Positions 42,974 to 51,400 of a stretch of DNA of 64,000 nt are shown here, piece by piece. The position numbers and the translations under genes were made by a program. Below the pieces are notes generated by a model, which saw only the letters and a list, made by a program, of their open reading frames with translations, had not been told where the DNA came from and did no database searches. This DNA is from Aneurinibacillus tyrosinisolvens. Lineage in GTDB: Bacteria; Bacillota; Bacilli; Aneurinibacillales; Aneurinibacillaceae. Location of the stretch: NCBI RefSeq assembly GCF_001015055.1, contig NZ_BBWZ01000014.1, forward strand, positions 1-64,000, read 5' to 3'. How positions within the stretch are numbered: the stretch's first letter is position 1; each line of letters begins with the position of its first letter.

Positions 42974-44119
42974 ATGCATATTGAAACTACTCTCGTTCGT
43001 TCCGGTGTAGCAAAGGATCCCAGAACCGGTTCTGTCAGCACACCGATCTACCAGTCAGCAACGTTTGAACATCCGGGCGGGGTAAGCACTGGCTATGATT
43101 ATTCCCGTACAGCCAACCCGACACGCACAGCCATCGAAGAAGCCATTGCCGCACTTGAAAAAGGCGCGACAGGCCTGGCTTTCTCTTCCGGGATGTCTGC
43201 GATAACTACGGTGCTGTTTTTATTTAAACCAGGCGATCATCTTATCGTTTCAGAAGACTTGTACGGAGGGACGTACCGCCTTCTGGAAGAGGTATTCAAT
43301 CACTATAGCATTGAAGTGAGTTTTGTGGACACAAGTGACATCTATGAAGTTGAGTCAGCCGTCCGTCCTTCTACAAAAGCCATCTTTGTTGAAACACCGA
43401 CCAATCCTTTGATGAAGATTAGCGATTTAAAAGGCGTTATACAAATAGCCCAGGATAAGAGCCTGCTTACGATTGTAGATAATACGTTTATGACACCGTA
43501 TTTTCAGCAGCCGCTTCTATTGGGAGCCGACATCGTAATACATAGCGCAACGAAGTATCTCGGGGGCCATAATGACGTCATCGCTGGTTTGCTTGTTGCC
43601 CGCGAACAATCGCTTGGCGAAAAACTTCGTTTCCTCCAGAACTCGGCAGGAACCATTCTGGGTCCACAGGATTCCTGGCTCCTCCTGCGCGGAATTAAGA
43701 CACTGGCACTGCGCATGGAGCGCCATCAGGAAAATGCCGAGAAATTAGCAAAATGGCTGAAAGAGCAGCCTGAAGTTGAAGAAGTGTATTTTCCCGGGCT
43801 GCCTGAGCACCCCAATTACGAGATTGGCCGGGGGCAGTCATCCGGCTTTGGCGGAATGCTTTCTTTCACGGTCAAAGACAAGGAGCTCGTTTCTCATATC
43901 TTAGGAAACTTAAAATTGATTACTTTTGCAGAAAGCTTAGGCGGAGTAGAAAGTCTGATTACATTCCCGGCAAAGCAAACGCACGCGGATATCCCGGAAG
44001 AAATCCGCAACCAGCTTGGCATCACGGACCGTCTGCTTCGTCTGTCTGTAGGGATTGAACATGTGGAAGATTTAATTCAAGATTTCAAGGAGGCTTTCCA
44101 TGGATGCTACTGTAAATAA
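42974..44119 (+). CDS. metI: Cystathionine gamma-synthase / O-acylhomoserine sulfhydrylase
   Basis: The 381-residue PLP enzyme of the Cys/Met family shows SRTANPTRTAIEEAIA, YGGTYRL and the PLP lysine in HSATKYLGGHND. Behind the S-box and joined to a second family member, it matches B. subtilis MetI, which couples O-acetylhomoserine with cysteine or sulfide. AAGGAGG precedes the ATG. The last 20 bp overlap the start of metC. Confidence 0.9.
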   Translation: MHIETTLVRSGVAKDPRTGSVSTPIYQSATFEHPGGVSTGYDYSRTANPTRTAIEEAIAALEKGATGLAFSSGMSAITTVLFLFKPGDHLIVSEDLYGGTYRLLEEVFNHYSIEVSFVDTSDIYEVESAVRPSTKAIFVETPTNPLMKISDLKGVIQIAQDKSLLTIVDNTFMTPYFQQPLLLGADIVIHSATKYLGGHNDVIAGLLVAREQSLGEKLRFLQNSAGTILGPQDSWLLLRGIKTLALRMERHQENAEKLAKWLKEQPEVEEVYFPGLPEHPNYEIGRGQSSGFGGMLSFTVKDKELVSHILGNLKLITFAESLGGVESLITFPAKQTHADIPEEIRNQLGITDRLLRLSVGIEHVEDLIQDFKEAFHGCYCK

Positions 44120-45296
44120 ACAACAATTGAGTTTCGGAACACAACTTATTCATGCGAAAACAGGGATTGACGGGCACTTCGGAGCCGTAGGTGTACCGAT
44201 TTATCAGGTTTCGACGTTCAACCAGCAATCCCCGGATGAGGAAGTACGCTTTGACTACTCCCGGTCAGGGAATCCAACCCGCGAGGCACTGGAGACAACG
44301 ATCGCCCAATTGGAGGGAGGCTGCGCAGGGTATGCCTTTGCTTCGGGGATGGCGGCGATTTCCTCCGTTCTATGCCTTCTAAGCAGTGGGGATCAAATTA
44401 TTGTGTGCCGTGATATTTATGGGGGCACGTACCGTGTGCTGACTCAACTATTTTCACGTTTTGGTATCGAAGCTTGCTTTGTCGACACCACAAACTTGGA
44501 TGAAATCCGCGCAGCGATTACCCCGGCAACACGGGCCCTTTTCCTTGAAAGCCCGTCTAATCCTTTTTTAAATGTTAGCGACATTGCTGGAGCTGCGAGT
44601 ATTGCTAAGGAACACGGGATTATTACGATTGTTGATAATACATTCATGACGCCGTATCTTCAGCAGCCTCTTCTTCTGGGAGCGGATATTGTCGTTCACA
44701 GTGCTACGAAATACATTAGCGGCCACAGCGATGTAGTAGGCGGGCTTGTCGCAACGTCCAGTGAAGAACTGGCGGGGCAAATCGGCTTTATTCAGAACGC
44801 TTTTGGTGCGATTTTGGGACCGCAGGATGCCTGGCTTCTCCTGCGCGGCTTAAAAACGTTGAAGGTGAGAATGGATCAGCACCAGAAGACGGCGGCACAA
44901 ATTGCTGAATGGCTGCAAACACAGCCACATATAAAGAATGTGTATTATCCGGGGTTAAAGAATCATGCCGGCCATCAGCTTGCTGCCGAGCAAGCGAGCG
45001 GATTTGGAGGGATTGTATCCTTTGAGGTAGAAAGTGCAGAAGTTGCCGAGCACTTCTTTAAAGAGGTAAAATTACCGGCTATTGCTGTGAGTCTGGGAGC
45101 AGTGGAAAGCATTCTTACCTACCCTATACGGATGTCGCATGCAAGCATTCCAGAGGAGAAGAGAAAAGAACTGGGGATTACAGATTCATTAATTCGCCTT
45201 TCGGTAGGCCTGGAGGAGCCGGAAGATTTACTGGCCGATTTAGGGCAGGCATTACAGAGTTATGAAGCCGCTTATGCTGAAAAGGCATATAGATAA
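44100..45296 (+). CDS. metC: Cystathionine beta-lyase
   Basis: The 398-residue paralogue of MetI has SRSGNPTREALETTIAQ and HSATKYISGHSDV with the PLP lysine. By position after metI it is MetC, cleaving cystathionine to homocysteine. The start ATG 44100 is embedded in the end of metI behind AAGGAGG. A perfect bidirectional terminator follows. Distinguishing beta- from gamma-lyase activity by sequence alone is uncertain. Confidence 0.88.
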   Translation: MDATVNKQQLSFGTQLIHAKTGIDGHFGAVGVPIYQVSTFNQQSPDEEVRFDYSRSGNPTREALETTIAQLEGGCAGYAFASGMAAISSVLCLLSSGDQIIVCRDIYGGTYRVLTQLFSRFGIEACFVDTTNLDEIRAAITPATRALFLESPSNPFLNVSDIAGAASIAKEHGIITIVDNTFMTPYLQQPLLLGADIVVHSATKYISGHSDVVGGLVATSSEELAGQIGFIQNAFGAILGPQDAWLLLRGLKTLKVRMDQHQKTAAQIAEWLQTQPHIKNVYYPGLKNHAGHQLAAEQASGFGGIVSFEVESAEVAEHFFKEVKLPAIAVSLGAVESILTYPIRMSHASIPEEKRKELGITDSLIRLSVGLEEPEDLLADLGQALQSYEAAYAEKAYR

Positions 45297-45319
45297 GTGC
45301 ATTATTTTTGAATGATGTA

Positions 45320-45362
45320 AAGAAGCCATGGAAAGTTTTTAAACTTTCCATGGCTTCTTTTT
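45320..45362. terminator. Bidirectional terminator (metC / cysK)
   Basis: AAGAAGCCATGGAAAGTTT pairs perfectly with AAACTTTCCATGGCTTCTT around a two-base loop, with A and T flanks. Confidence 0.95.
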
Positions 45363-45373
45363 AACTCATAAAA

Positions 45374-46315
45374 TTAAAATAGAGCTTTGCTTTCTTCAGG
45401 CTGGTACAATGGTGTACTTAAGTACCGCTCTCCGGTATCTGGAATAATGGCTAATACCTTTTTCCCTTTTCCTAATTCCTTCGCTACCTTAATCGCTGCA
45501 GCAATCGCTGCTCCGGACGAGATTCCTGCTAAAATTCCTTCTTCTCTTGCTACTTTTCTTGCATATTCAAAAGCTTCATCATTTGTAACCTGGATGATTT
45601 CATCATACAGACTCGTATTTAAAATATCGGGAATGAAATTTGCCCCAAGACCTTGAATTTTGTGTGGTCCTGGTTTTCCTCCGCTCAAAATAGGGGAATC
45701 AGCAGGCTCAACCGCATATAGTTTAATAGCCGGATATGCCTCTTTTAAAACTTCTCCAGCGCCGGTAATCGTTCCGCCTGTTCCAATCCCCGCCACAAAT
45801 GCATCTAACTGATCTCCCATTTGCTCTACAATTTCTTTTCCTGTTGTATTGCGGTGAACCTGCGGATTGGCTTCGTTTTGAAATTGCTGCGGCATAAAAT
45901 ACCCATGTTTTTCTGCTAATTCTGCTGCCTTTTGAACGGCGCCTTTCATTCCTTCACTTCCAGGTGTCAATACAAGCTCTGCTCCGTAAGCACGAAGTAA
46001 AGTGCGGCGTTCTACACTCATAGTATCCGGCATTACGAGGATAGCGCGATAGCCTTTTGCTGCAGCTACCATAGCGAGTCCAATTCCTGTATTCCCGCTT
46101 GTCGGTTCCACAATGGTACCGCCTGGTTTTAATGTACCTTTCTTCTCAGCATCTTCAATCATAGCGAGTCCAATGCGGTCTTTAACACTGCTGCCTGGAT
46201 TCATGAACTCAAGTTTTAAATAGATGTCGGCTGCATTCTCATCTCCAAGTTTGTTCAATTTTACAACTGGGGTTTGTCCGATTAATTCTGTAATAGAGTT
46301 TGCTACGCGTACCAT
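45374..46315 (-). CDS. cysK: Cysteine synthase A
   Basis: The 313-residue O-acetylserine sulfhydrylase has the PLP lysine in [11 protein letters not shown], the substrate loop [26 protein letters not shown] and AGISSGAA. It makes cysteine for the adjacent methionine genes. GGGAG precedes the ATG, and a CymR-box-like sequence lies upstream at 46322-46350. Confidence 0.94.
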   Translation of the reverse strand: MVRVANSITELIGQTPVVKLNKLGDENAADIYLKLEFMNPGSSVKDRIGLAMIEDAEKKGTLKPGGTIVEPTSGNTGIGLAMVAAAKGYRAILVMPDTMSVERRTLLRAYGAELVLTPGSEGMKGAVQKAAELAEKHGYFMPQQFQNEANPQVHRNTTGKEIVEQMGDQLDAFVAGIGTGGTITGAGEVLKEAYPAIKLYAVEPADSPILSGGKPGPHKIQGLGANFIPDILNTSLYDEIIQVTNDEAFEYARKVAREEGILAGISSGAAIAAAIKVAKELGKGKKVLAIIPDTGERYLSTPLYQPEESKALF

Positions 46316-46321
46316 TCTGCC

Positions 46322-46350
46322 ACTCCCAATTCCGATTAAATTTATTGGAT
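46322..46350 (-). promoter_or_regulatory. CymR-box-like sequence upstream of cysK
   Basis: On the minus strand TAAATCC then AATAAATTTAATCGGAATT resembles the CymR operator (TAA...ATNGGAATT), one base longer in the middle than my recollection of the consensus. CymR represses cysK in B. subtilis together with CysK itself. Confidence 0.4.
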
Positions 46351-46435
46351 TTATATAAAACTTATCAATAATTTTCTAAATTGTCAATGTGCAAAGGCAG
46401 TCCCTTTAAATTATAAGGGACCGACTTTTTTTCTT

Positions 46436-47122
46436 TTAGAACAGGATGGATAAAAGCTCTGGGGCCAATATAGGCATTAATAAGGCAGAAAGCACCATAC
46501 CCAGCATTCCCATGGTTCCTTCCAGCTCTCCCCACTGCGCAGCCCGGGCAGCTCCTACCATAGAAGCAGCCGTACCTAAAGCCAATCCTCTCGCCATCTT
46601 ATTTTTAATCCCCATCCAGCGAAGAATGATAGGGCCGATTAGCATTCCGATTACAGCCGTCATCATGGTGAAAACTGCCGTGAGTTCTGGTAGCCCGCCA
46701 AGGGTATGGGAAACAGACACTGCCATGGGTGCGGTAACGGATTTAGGAGCTAAGGATGCAATCGTAGACAGACTGAAATGAAAAAGGCGGGATAATCCAA
46801 TGACAAAAAGGATACCAGAACATGTACCGATGAAAACACCTGTTAAGATTGTAAAAATATATTGTTTTAATACGGAGGCATATCTATATATAGGGATAAC
46901 CATCGCCAATTGAAGAGGACCAAGAAAAAAGGTAAGGGGTTGTGCAGCTGATCGGTAGGTGGGATAGTTAGTATGGGTCAACCATAAGATTAAGATTAGG
47001 AGAGCTGGACAGAAAAAAACGGGGCTGCTCCATGTATAGGGTAATTTTTTATGCACCCTGCATCCTACAACATAGGTGACCGATGTAAGAATGATCCACA
47101 TTATCATGTGATATAGCATCAT
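46436..47122 (-). CDS. LrgB/CidB-family membrane protein
   Basis: The 228-residue protein with about 7 helices has the LrgB/CidB signature SLAPKSVTAPMAVSVSHTLG and GMLIGPIILRWMGIKN, then ARGLALGTAASMVGAARAAQ. With its LrgA/CidA partner it forms a holin-antiholin-like or by-product (pyruvate/acetate) transport system. AAAGGAGGG fits the ATG at 47122, which overlaps the upstream gene stop by 4 bp. Confidence 0.9.
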   Translation of the reverse strand: MMLYHMIMWIILTSVTYVVGCRVHKKLPYTWSSPVFFCPALLILILWLTHTNYPTYRSAAQPLTFFLGPLQLAMVIPIYRYASVLKQYIFTILTGVFIGTCSGILFVIGLSRLFHFSLSTIASLAPKSVTAPMAVSVSHTLGGLPELTAVFTMMTAVIGMLIGPIILRWMGIKNKMARGLALGTAASMVGAARAAQWGELEGTMGMLGMVLSALLMPILAPELLSILF

Positions 47123-47472
47123 TTTAGTTCCCTCCTTTTTTTGCCCATCATGGTGATTAAGGCTGTAGAAATCAGCACGAAAGCCGTGCTTATCACAACG
47201 GTAAACATCAAATGCCATCCACCCTGCTGTAAAACGCCCCAATATTGAACAATCCCCACAATAACAGGGATAAAAAACAGCATCATATGACGGGAAAAGA
47301 ACTGGCTCGAACGTTGTAAATGTTCCGGTCTTATTACCTTCGTTACAAGAAGCAGAAGCAGCACCCCCATACCGATAAGTACAGGCGGAACCGGCAGCGG
47401 TAAAAGATAACTAAACAGAACACTAAGTTGGTATAAAATACAAAGGAAAATCATCTCCAGTAAGAGTTTCAT
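47119..47472 (-). CDS. LrgA/CidA-family membrane protein
   Basis: The 117-residue four-helix protein has LPLPVPPVLIGMGVLLLLL and FFIPVIVGIVQYWGVL, as in LrgA/CidA. ATTGGAGAG supports ATG 47472; the longer frame to 47538 lacks a ribosome site. The ATGA overlap with the LrgB-like gene shows a two-gene operon. Whether it is lytic (Cid) or antilytic/transport (Lrg) cannot be told. Confidence 0.9.
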   Translation of the reverse strand: MKLLLEMIFLCILYQLSVLFSYLLPLPVPPVLIGMGVLLLLLVTKVIRPEHLQRSSQFFSRHMMLFFIPVIVGIVQYWGVLQQGGWHLMFTVVISTAFVLISTALITMMGKKRRELK

Positions 47473-47703
47473 GTGGCGCTCTCCAATCTCTTTAGGATTT
47501 CTCCTACCTGGGACAGCTGAAATGGATTCACATGCCACCCCTGTATAAATGAATGTTTTTGATACTATTTAGCATACAGGGTTGAGGTGAAGATTACTGT
47601 TTGTATGTAAGATTTTATTGCATGATTTTTTACTTGTTTTCTATAAAAATGTAGTATGCTAACCTATACATAGTACGTAATACAGGAAAGGAAGAATGGC
47701 GAA

Positions 47704-47964
47704 GTGAGAGCCTTAAGAGATGCTGAAGTAGAAGATTTGCGACGGATTATCAACAGGATTAAAGACCCGAGTCCGAGTACGTTTGACAACTTTGAGGAAA
47801 GATTTAGAGAACACTTTTCAGTAGAGCCGAATTCCGACGCGGCGTACCGGGTTGCAGACTTTATCTTTGATAAAGGAATTGCCAAGTCGGAACAAGACTT
47901 GATGGGATGCAGCAATACCGCATTATGGGATGTGGCCCAATATATTAAAACAAAGCTGGCATAA
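47704..47964 (+). CDS. Small acidic protein of unknown function
   Basis: The 86-residue, helical and soluble protein (RDAEVEDLRRIINRIKDPSP) ends WDVAQYIKTKLA. No family recognised. The start GTG 47704 is 11 nt after GGAAAGGAAG, and a two-codon ATG ORF overlaps the site, so initiation is slightly uncertain. A hairpin (47971-48002) follows. Confidence 0.6.
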   Translation: MRALRDAEVEDLRRIINRIKDPSPSTFDNFEERFREHFSVEPNSDAAYRVADFIFDKGIAKSEQDLMGCSNTALWDVAQYIKTKLA

Positions 47965-47970
47965 CGGACG

Positions 47971-48002
47971 AAGGACGTCCCAAAACAATAGGGGACGTCC
48001 TT
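47971..48002. terminator. Hairpin after the small acidic protein gene
   Basis: AAGGACGTCCC (47971-47981) pairs with GGGACGTCCTT (47992-48002); the T-run is short, so it is only probably a terminator. Confidence 0.6.
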
Positions 48003-48070
48003 ATAAGGAAAATTGTTCAAAGTAGAGAAGGGGATGCGGCGTCAAGAAGAAAACTACAGGAGGAATATTT

Positions 48071-49059
48071 ATGTTTCAATTTCTTAGATCTTTCTTTCTT
48101 AGAAATCAGGGGAGCAAGAGCCTGCCGGGTAAAATTGATTTGCCGGCTCCTCCTGACCAAATCCAATTTCAACCCGGAATCATGGCGTATCCCATTTTGA
48201 ATTTACTCGATGATTCCTTTCCGCTTGAATATCAAACGAATATTATCCGCAGAGTTTCCGAAGAACATCCACAATGGTCACTCAACAGCTGCCGTGTCTA
48301 TATGTATGAGTTTAAATGCTTCTTCATCCTTGCCAGCCTTTTTAAGGAAGTGGATATGTATAGCGCGGAAGTAGATGGGATCTGGCATACAGCCTTATGT
48401 TTACAAGAGAGTACGAATCACTGTGTCATTCTTTTGCCGGTGAAATGATTCATCACGCTCCACATACATCTGATAACAAACAACCTTCTTTTTCATTACA
48501 AAAAAGAACACAATTCCTTCTTTTCTACAATACGTTGTTTCCTGCAGAGGAGGGGCAGGTAAACCGAATGATTTGGAACATGGACAAAAAAGAACAGGTA
48601 GATATGCAATGGATGGAATGGGTAAGCAAACAGACTCCTGAAAAAATGACAGAGCAATATATACGTCCACAAGCAGTTGAAATATTTGGCGAGGACGTGA
48701 TCACAAACATCCTCACGCTTATGATTAATAGCTTGCAGGACTTCTTTCTTCGTGTTGCGGAAAAAGGAAAGAATAACGTAATGCCCAGCAAACGCCGCCC
48801 ATATTCTCCAAATAAGTCATCATCAAAAGACGATGCAAGTATGGATATTCTCTCGTTTGCATTTTTAGCCCAATGGGCCATAGATGACGATAAGTCCCAT
48901 CATCATTCCCATATGAAGCACACACATCATGACACATCGGCACCAACAACGAATCATAGCCATCATTCAACCCACCATACCCACTCATCCTGTACGAGTC
49001 ATTCATGCAGTTCTAGCAGTAGTAGTTGCAGTTCCTGTAGTTCTTGTGGCTCTTCTTAA
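48071..49059 (+). pseudogene. Glycine-rich-domain-like protein with His/Ser/Cys tail, one frameshift
   Basis: Frame 1 (48071) reads ...YSAEVDGIWHTAL and frame 2 (ATG 48397) continues MFTREYESLCHSFAGEMIHH. Together these form the conserved W-H-x-x-x-x-F-T-x-x-Y...FxHH core of the GRDP/DUF1399 group. Adding one A at TTATG (48395-48399) rejoins them into a ~329-residue protein. The C-terminus is unusual: ~35 residues dense in His (HHHSHMKHTHH...) followed by a Ser/Cys run (SCSSSSSSCSSCSSCGSS), suggesting metal binding. GGAGGAAT precedes the first ATG. The break may be real or a consensus error; function is unknown. Confidence 0.7.
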
Positions 49060-49124
49060 AAAATTGATAGGTTTCTAAAGAAACATTAAAATGATGCTAT
49101 ATATTAAGAGCAGGCCACCGCAAG

Positions 49125-49847
49125 CTAGTCCACTTTTCCATTGCCCCACTCCGCAATGTAGACTTTGCGGTCCTGCCTTCCCCATTTTCTCGCTTGAGTT
49201 TTCGAACCTACGAAAACGTCCAATTTATTTCCGCGGATCGCTCCTCCGCGGTCTTCAACTACGTAAATACCAGGCAATCCCTCAATCCTTACCTTTGTTC
49301 CCATTGGAATATGTCTGCTCGCTGCAATGGTACGTCCCGCTCTGGCTTTTTTGCCGCTTGCGGTTCTGCCGCCAGCCGTTCCCTCTTCGCGAGAGGCGGT
49401 ATAAGCTGAAATATTGGCTACAAATGAATAGGCAGCCCGCTGTTTCAGTGATGCTCTTTGACTTGTAGCAGTTGTTCTTTTCTTCGCCGTCGTTTCCTTA
49501 ACAACAACCGAGCTTTTCTTGGATCTGGTTGCTTGATGCCTTTTTCTATGCTGAGCCATTTCTTTAACAACTACTGGGCTTTTCTTTAATGATTTTTGTT
49601 TTTTGATTGTGACTAACTTTTTTTCCAGCATTTCCGTTTTCTCTTCATTGAGAGACTCTTTCTCGGAAAGTGTAGATAGATTTACCATTGCCGGTTTTGG
49701 CGCAGCCTCTAAAACGCTTCGTCCTAAAGCTGGATTCTTTTGTTTTCCTCCCACTTGGTTGCTGCTTTGAGCACAAGAAACAGTGAACAGTAAGCCCATT
49801 AACACAAATAAAATGACTCCCATGGCTGCACGACCTTTTAGTATCAT
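49125..49847 (-). CDS. Secreted 3D-domain protein (YocH-like)
   Basis: The 240-residue protein has a signal sequence (GVILFVLMGLLFTVSCAQSS; the Cys does not sit in a good lipobox), a long Lys/Ser-rich linker and a C-terminal 3D domain: TASREEGTAGGRTASGKKA, HIPMGTKVRIEG and VVEDRGGAIRGNKLDVFVG with two of the name-giving Asp residues; the first Asp (usually D-P) is replaced by Ser-Arg. 3D domains form the MltA/Rpf-like double-psi barrel of muralytic enzymes. Likely peptidoglycan remodelling. Confidence 0.82.
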   Translation of the reverse strand: MILKGRAAMGVILFVLMGLLFTVSCAQSSNQVGGKQKNPALGRSVLEAAPKPAMVNLSTLSEKESLNEEKTEMLEKKLVTIKKQKSLKKSPVVVKEMAQHRKRHQATRSKKSSVVVKETTAKKRTTATSQRASLKQRAAYSFVANISAYTASREEGTAGGRTASGKKARAGRTIAASRHIPMGTKVRIEGLPGIYVVEDRGGAIRGNKLDVFVGSKTQARKWGRQDRKVYIAEWGNGKVD

Positions 49848-49996
49848 CTTATTCTCCCTTCGTCATCATTTTTATCGGCTGACTATACGACAATACGGCT
49901 ATATTTTCTGAGTATATGTCGTCCATATAGAAATCATGCCGATATGAATCAGAGAAGCGCTTCGAAAGAGGGCAGATTTGCGGCAAGCATGGGTGT

Positions 49997-50036
49997 TATC
50001 TCTTATTTTCAGGGTATTACTATAGTATCTCTTATT
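49997..50036 (+). repeat. TATCTCTTATT direct repeat upstream of mntH
   Basis: TATCTCTTATT occurs at 49997-50007 and again at 50026-50036, 29 bp apart, just upstream of the mntH start. No known operator is recognised; a canonical MntR box is not visible. Confidence 0.4.
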
Positions 50037-50074
50037 AAGGGCACAACTCAGATTAACTATGTGGAGGAGATAGG

Positions 50075-51373
50075 GTGAATCGTAGTGGTGCAGCTAAGTC
50101 GATGAACAAAAAAACAAACAAAGCGTTGCGGAAATCTGCACAAGCCTCTTTGAGAGGAGAGAAACGTGGATTTAAACAAATTCTGCCTTTTTTAGGACCA
50201 GCCTTCATTGCAGCTGTTGCCTATATTGATCCAGGAAACTTTGCCACAAACATAACAGCGGGTTCTAAATACGGCTATATGCTCCTCTGGGTGATTGTTG
50301 CAGCCAATTTAATGGCGGCTCTTATCCAATCGATGTCAGCAAAATTAGGTATAGCGACGGGAAAAAATCTTCCGGAATTATGCGGAGAACACTTCTCAAA
50401 ATGGACATCTATTTTTCTATGGATTCAAGCCGAACTTGTTATCATAGCTACTGATTTAGCTGAATTTATTGGCGCTTCATTAGGATTGCATTTGCTTTTT
50501 GGTATTTCGTTAGTGCCGGCCGCACTATTAACTGCCGCAGGTTCATTTGCTATTTTGGAGATGCAAAGAAAAGGGGTTCGGTCACTGGAGGCTATCATTT
50601 CCGGGATGATTTTCGTTGTCGTGCTTGCTTTTGGACTGCAGGTTTTTTATGCAAATCCAGAACCAGGCTCCATTCTCCATGGCATGTTTATCCCAGAATT
50701 TAAAGGAACAGATAGCATCCTGCTTGCAGCTGGAATTCTAGGTGCAACGGTCATGCCACACGCTATCTATCTCCATTCTTCTCTAACTCAAAAAAGGATT
50801 ATTGGAGAAAATGAAAAAGAACGGAAGAAGATTTTTCGCTTTGAATTGCTGGATATCATCATTGCTATGCTGATTGCTGGTGCAATCAATGCCAGTATGG
50901 TCATCGTCGCAGCTGCACTTTTTCATAAAAACGGGCTGTACGTTGAGGATTTAGATGTTGCCTTCCAGCAATTCGAAAATTTAATTGGCCCTATTCCAGC
51001 CATTCTCTTTGGCGTTGGATTATTATCAGCCGGTTTATCAAGTTCATCAGTTGGTACAATGACCGGAGATGTCATTATGCAGGGTTACATCAAAAAGCAT
51101 ATTTCCGTTTATGTACGACGGGTGATTACCATGATTCCTCCACTAACCATTATTATGGCAGGAGTTAACCCATCGAAGGCACTTGTGATAAGCCAGGTTG
51201 CTTTGTCATTTGGTATTGCCTTTGCGCTTGTGCCATTAATTATCTTTACGAGCAATGAAAAATTAATGAAAGGACTGGTCAATCACAGACTAACAACAAC
51301 CGTTGCGTGGATAATTGCCGTGATTATTGTAGGATTAAACTTATTTTTACTTTATCAAACAATTTTTGGATAA
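50075..51373 (+). CDS. mntH: Nramp-family Mn2+/H+ transporter
   Basis: The 432-residue protein with 11-12 helices has the metal-binding DPGN motif in AYIDPGNFATN and the helix-6 MPHAIYLHS, both needed for Mn2+ transport in Nramp proteins. An unusually basic N-terminus (KKTNKALRKSAQASLRGEKR) precedes the first helix. The start is GTG 50075 after GGAGGAGATAGG. The downstream gene polX encodes an enzyme whose PHP domain typically uses manganese. Confidence 0.92.
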   Translation: MNRSGAAKSMNKKTNKALRKSAQASLRGEKRGFKQILPFLGPAFIAAVAYIDPGNFATNITAGSKYGYMLLWVIVAANLMAALIQSMSAKLGIATGKNLPELCGEHFSKWTSIFLWIQAELVIIATDLAEFIGASLGLHLLFGISLVPAALLTAAGSFAILEMQRKGVRSLEAIISGMIFVVVLAFGLQVFYANPEPGSILHGMFIPEFKGTDSILLAAGILGATVMPHAIYLHSSLTQKRIIGENEKERKKIFRFELLDIIIAMLIAGAINASMVIVAAALFHKNGLYVEDLDVAFQQFENLIGPIPAILFGVGLLSAGLSSSSVGTMTGDVIMQGYIKKHISVYVRRVITMIPPLTIIMAGVNPSKALVISQVALSFGIAFALVPLIIFTSNEKLMKGLVNHRLTTTVAWIIAVIIVGLNLFLLYQTIFG

Positions 51374-51400
51374 ACAAATCGAGTAGTCAGGTGAGGTTAC

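Noticed and set aside
46400-46431. Intrinsic terminator GTCCCTT/AAGGGAC plus T7 between cidB-like and cysK genes
   Set aside because: The T-run is on the plus strand while both flanking genes are on the minus strand, so no transcript in this window would use it. Kept only as a hairpin of unknown use.
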